Origin: Actinomycetes bacterium
Lineage (GTDB): Bacteria; Actinomycetota; Acidimicrobiia; Acidimicrobiales; RAAP-2
Reading direction: 5' to 3'
NCBI GenBank assembly: GCA_021822565.1
Contig: JAKAQM010000006.1
Location: 1 to 35,376 of the forward strand
DNA: 35,376 nucleotides
The translations under genes and the position numbers were made by a program. The notes under the pieces were generated by a model. It saw only the letters and a program-made list of their open reading frames with translations, had not been told where the DNA came from and searched no databases. Shown here one piece after another: positions 34,799 through 35,376 of the stretch (position 1 is its first letter; the number at the start of each line of letters is the position of its first letter).

Positions 34799-35376
34799 AT
34801 GGGCACCGAGAACGAGCACCGTCGCCGCGCGAGCGGGCGATCGACCTCGAGGACGCGCACCTTCATCGGGAGGCCGGTGCGGATCGCTGCGTGGCTCCTC
34901 GCGACCGCGCTCTTGTCGGCACTGGCGCCGACGGCTGCCGGCGCCACGACAGGCACGGCACCGTCGTCCACGACGACAGCCACGGCACCGTCGTCCACGA
35001 CGACAGGCACGGCACCGTCGTCCACGACGACAGCCACGGCACCGTCGTCCACGACGACAGCCGCTCAGGCGGTCGCGACACTGCCCGCCAGTGACCAGTC
35101 GTACTGGCTCACGACGTCCGACGGAGCGGTCTACGCCTTCGGTGGAGCGCCTCGATTCGGCACAATGGCCGGCACGCCGCTGGACGCTCCCATCGTCGGC
35201 ATGGCGGCAGCACCCACAGGTGGCGGCTACTGGCTCGTCGCGTCCGACGGCGGCGTCTTCACCTTCGGCAGCGCCCGCTTCTACGGCTCGATGGGCGGCA
35301 AGCCCCTCGACAAGCCGGTGGTCGGCATGGCGGCAGCACCCACAGGTGGCGGCTACTGGCTCGTCGCGTCCGACGG
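34799..35376 (+). CDS. secreted repeat protein, 3' truncated by the window end
   Basis: The open frame runs off the right edge after 192 codons. A long Arg-rich N-region is followed by a hydrophobic core ([16 protein letters not shown]) and a probable cleavage site after TAAGA, so it is exported. Then comes a Thr/Ser/Pro/Ala linker of four 9-residue units. Repeats of about 42 residues follow, with [20 protein letters not shown] and [11 protein letters not shown] motifs, a pattern I know from large secreted actinobacterial proteins, possibly propeller-like. ATG 34799 has a GAGAG site; GTG 34877, after GGGAGG, would give a tidier signal peptide. The function is not identifiable. Confidence 0.85.
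   Translation, partial: MGTENEHRRRASGRSTSRTRTFIGRPVRIAAWLLATALLSALAPTAAGATTGTAPSSTTTATAPSSTTTGTAPSSTTTATAPSSTTTAAQAVATLPASDQSYWLTTSDGAVYAFGGAPRFGTMAGTPLDAPIVGMAAAPTGGGYWLVASDGGVFTFGSARFYGSMGGKPLDKPVVGMAAAPTGGGYWLVASD
34943..35062 (+). repeat. 27-bp tandem repeat coding the TTTATAPSS linker
   Basis: Units lie at 34943-34969 (slightly divergent), 34970-34996, 34997-35023 and 35024-35050, with a partial fifth to 35062. Three units are identical except for one base that alternates Ala and Gly. The frame is preserved, producing a Ser/Thr-rich secreted linker. Confidence 0.95.
35195..35376 (+). repeat. 126-bp coding repeat, second copy cut by the window end
   Basis: Bases 35195-35250 and 35321-35376 are identical over all 56 positions, at a period of 126 bases (42 codons). 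They encode [18 protein letters not shown]. The first, more diverged unit begins around 35098 ([15 protein letters not shown]). Confidence 0.95.

Noticed and set aside
34648-35094. 148-codon plus-strand frame with HGTVVHDD repeats
   Set aside because: It is an alternative-frame reading of the 27-bp linker repeat; the other frame has a signal sequence and continues into recognised repeats.

Overview
The window is a continuous, GC-rich, plus-strand bacterial chromosome segment that is almost entirely coding. It reads as Actinomycetota, most probably Acidimicrobiia. The grounds are the strong G/C bias at third codon positions, frequent GTG and TTG starts, a GuaB3-type IMP dehydrogenase-like gene, zinc-ribbon versions of several ribosomal proteins, and a terminal secreted protein with YWLVASDGG-type repeats that I associate with large actinobacterial secreted proteins. 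The taxonomic call is inference from gene content; no rRNA is present.

Layout: (1) 1-13555 is the S10-spc-alpha ribosomal supercluster from rpsS to rplQ, with secY, adk, map, infA and rpoA in the usual actinobacterial order. (2) truA closes this block, and a hairpin plus promoter candidate separate it from rplM-rpsI. (3) glmM, glmS, acpS, nnr, alr and an alpha/beta hydrolase cover amino-sugar and cell-wall precursor supply, carrier-protein activation and NAD(P)HX repair. (4) A family 4 uracil-DNA glycosylase gene is interrupted by an in-frame 368-residue intein. (5) tsaE-tsaB-rimI-tsaD-rlmN make tRNA t6A and modify ribosomes, rRNA and tRNA. (6) groES-groEL lie behind a sigma70-like promoter and a clear CIRCE operator. 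(7) A CoA-pyrophosphatase-like Nudix gene, guaB3 and pcrA follow. (8) A roughly 450-base non-coding stretch rich in inverted repeats leads into a secreted repeat protein that runs off the right edge.

The genes are tightly packed. At least fourteen junctions use ATGA, GTGA or TGATG overlaps, so translational coupling is probably the rule. Two more junctions (rplQ/truA and guaB3/pcrA) appear to use a CTGA overlap, and infA appears to start at CTG behind a strong Shine-Dalgarno sequence.

The most unusual items are: the intein placed exactly before a predicted 4Fe-4S ligand cysteine of the UDG, with a degenerate endonuclease domain; an 11-bp tandem repeat between adk and map that builds a staircase of four overlapping four-codon minicistrons ending on the map start; long low-complexity tails on ribosomal proteins uS3, uL22 and uL5; and the structured leader and repeat protein at the right end. 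No prophage, IS element, CRISPR array, tRNA or rRNA was recognised.
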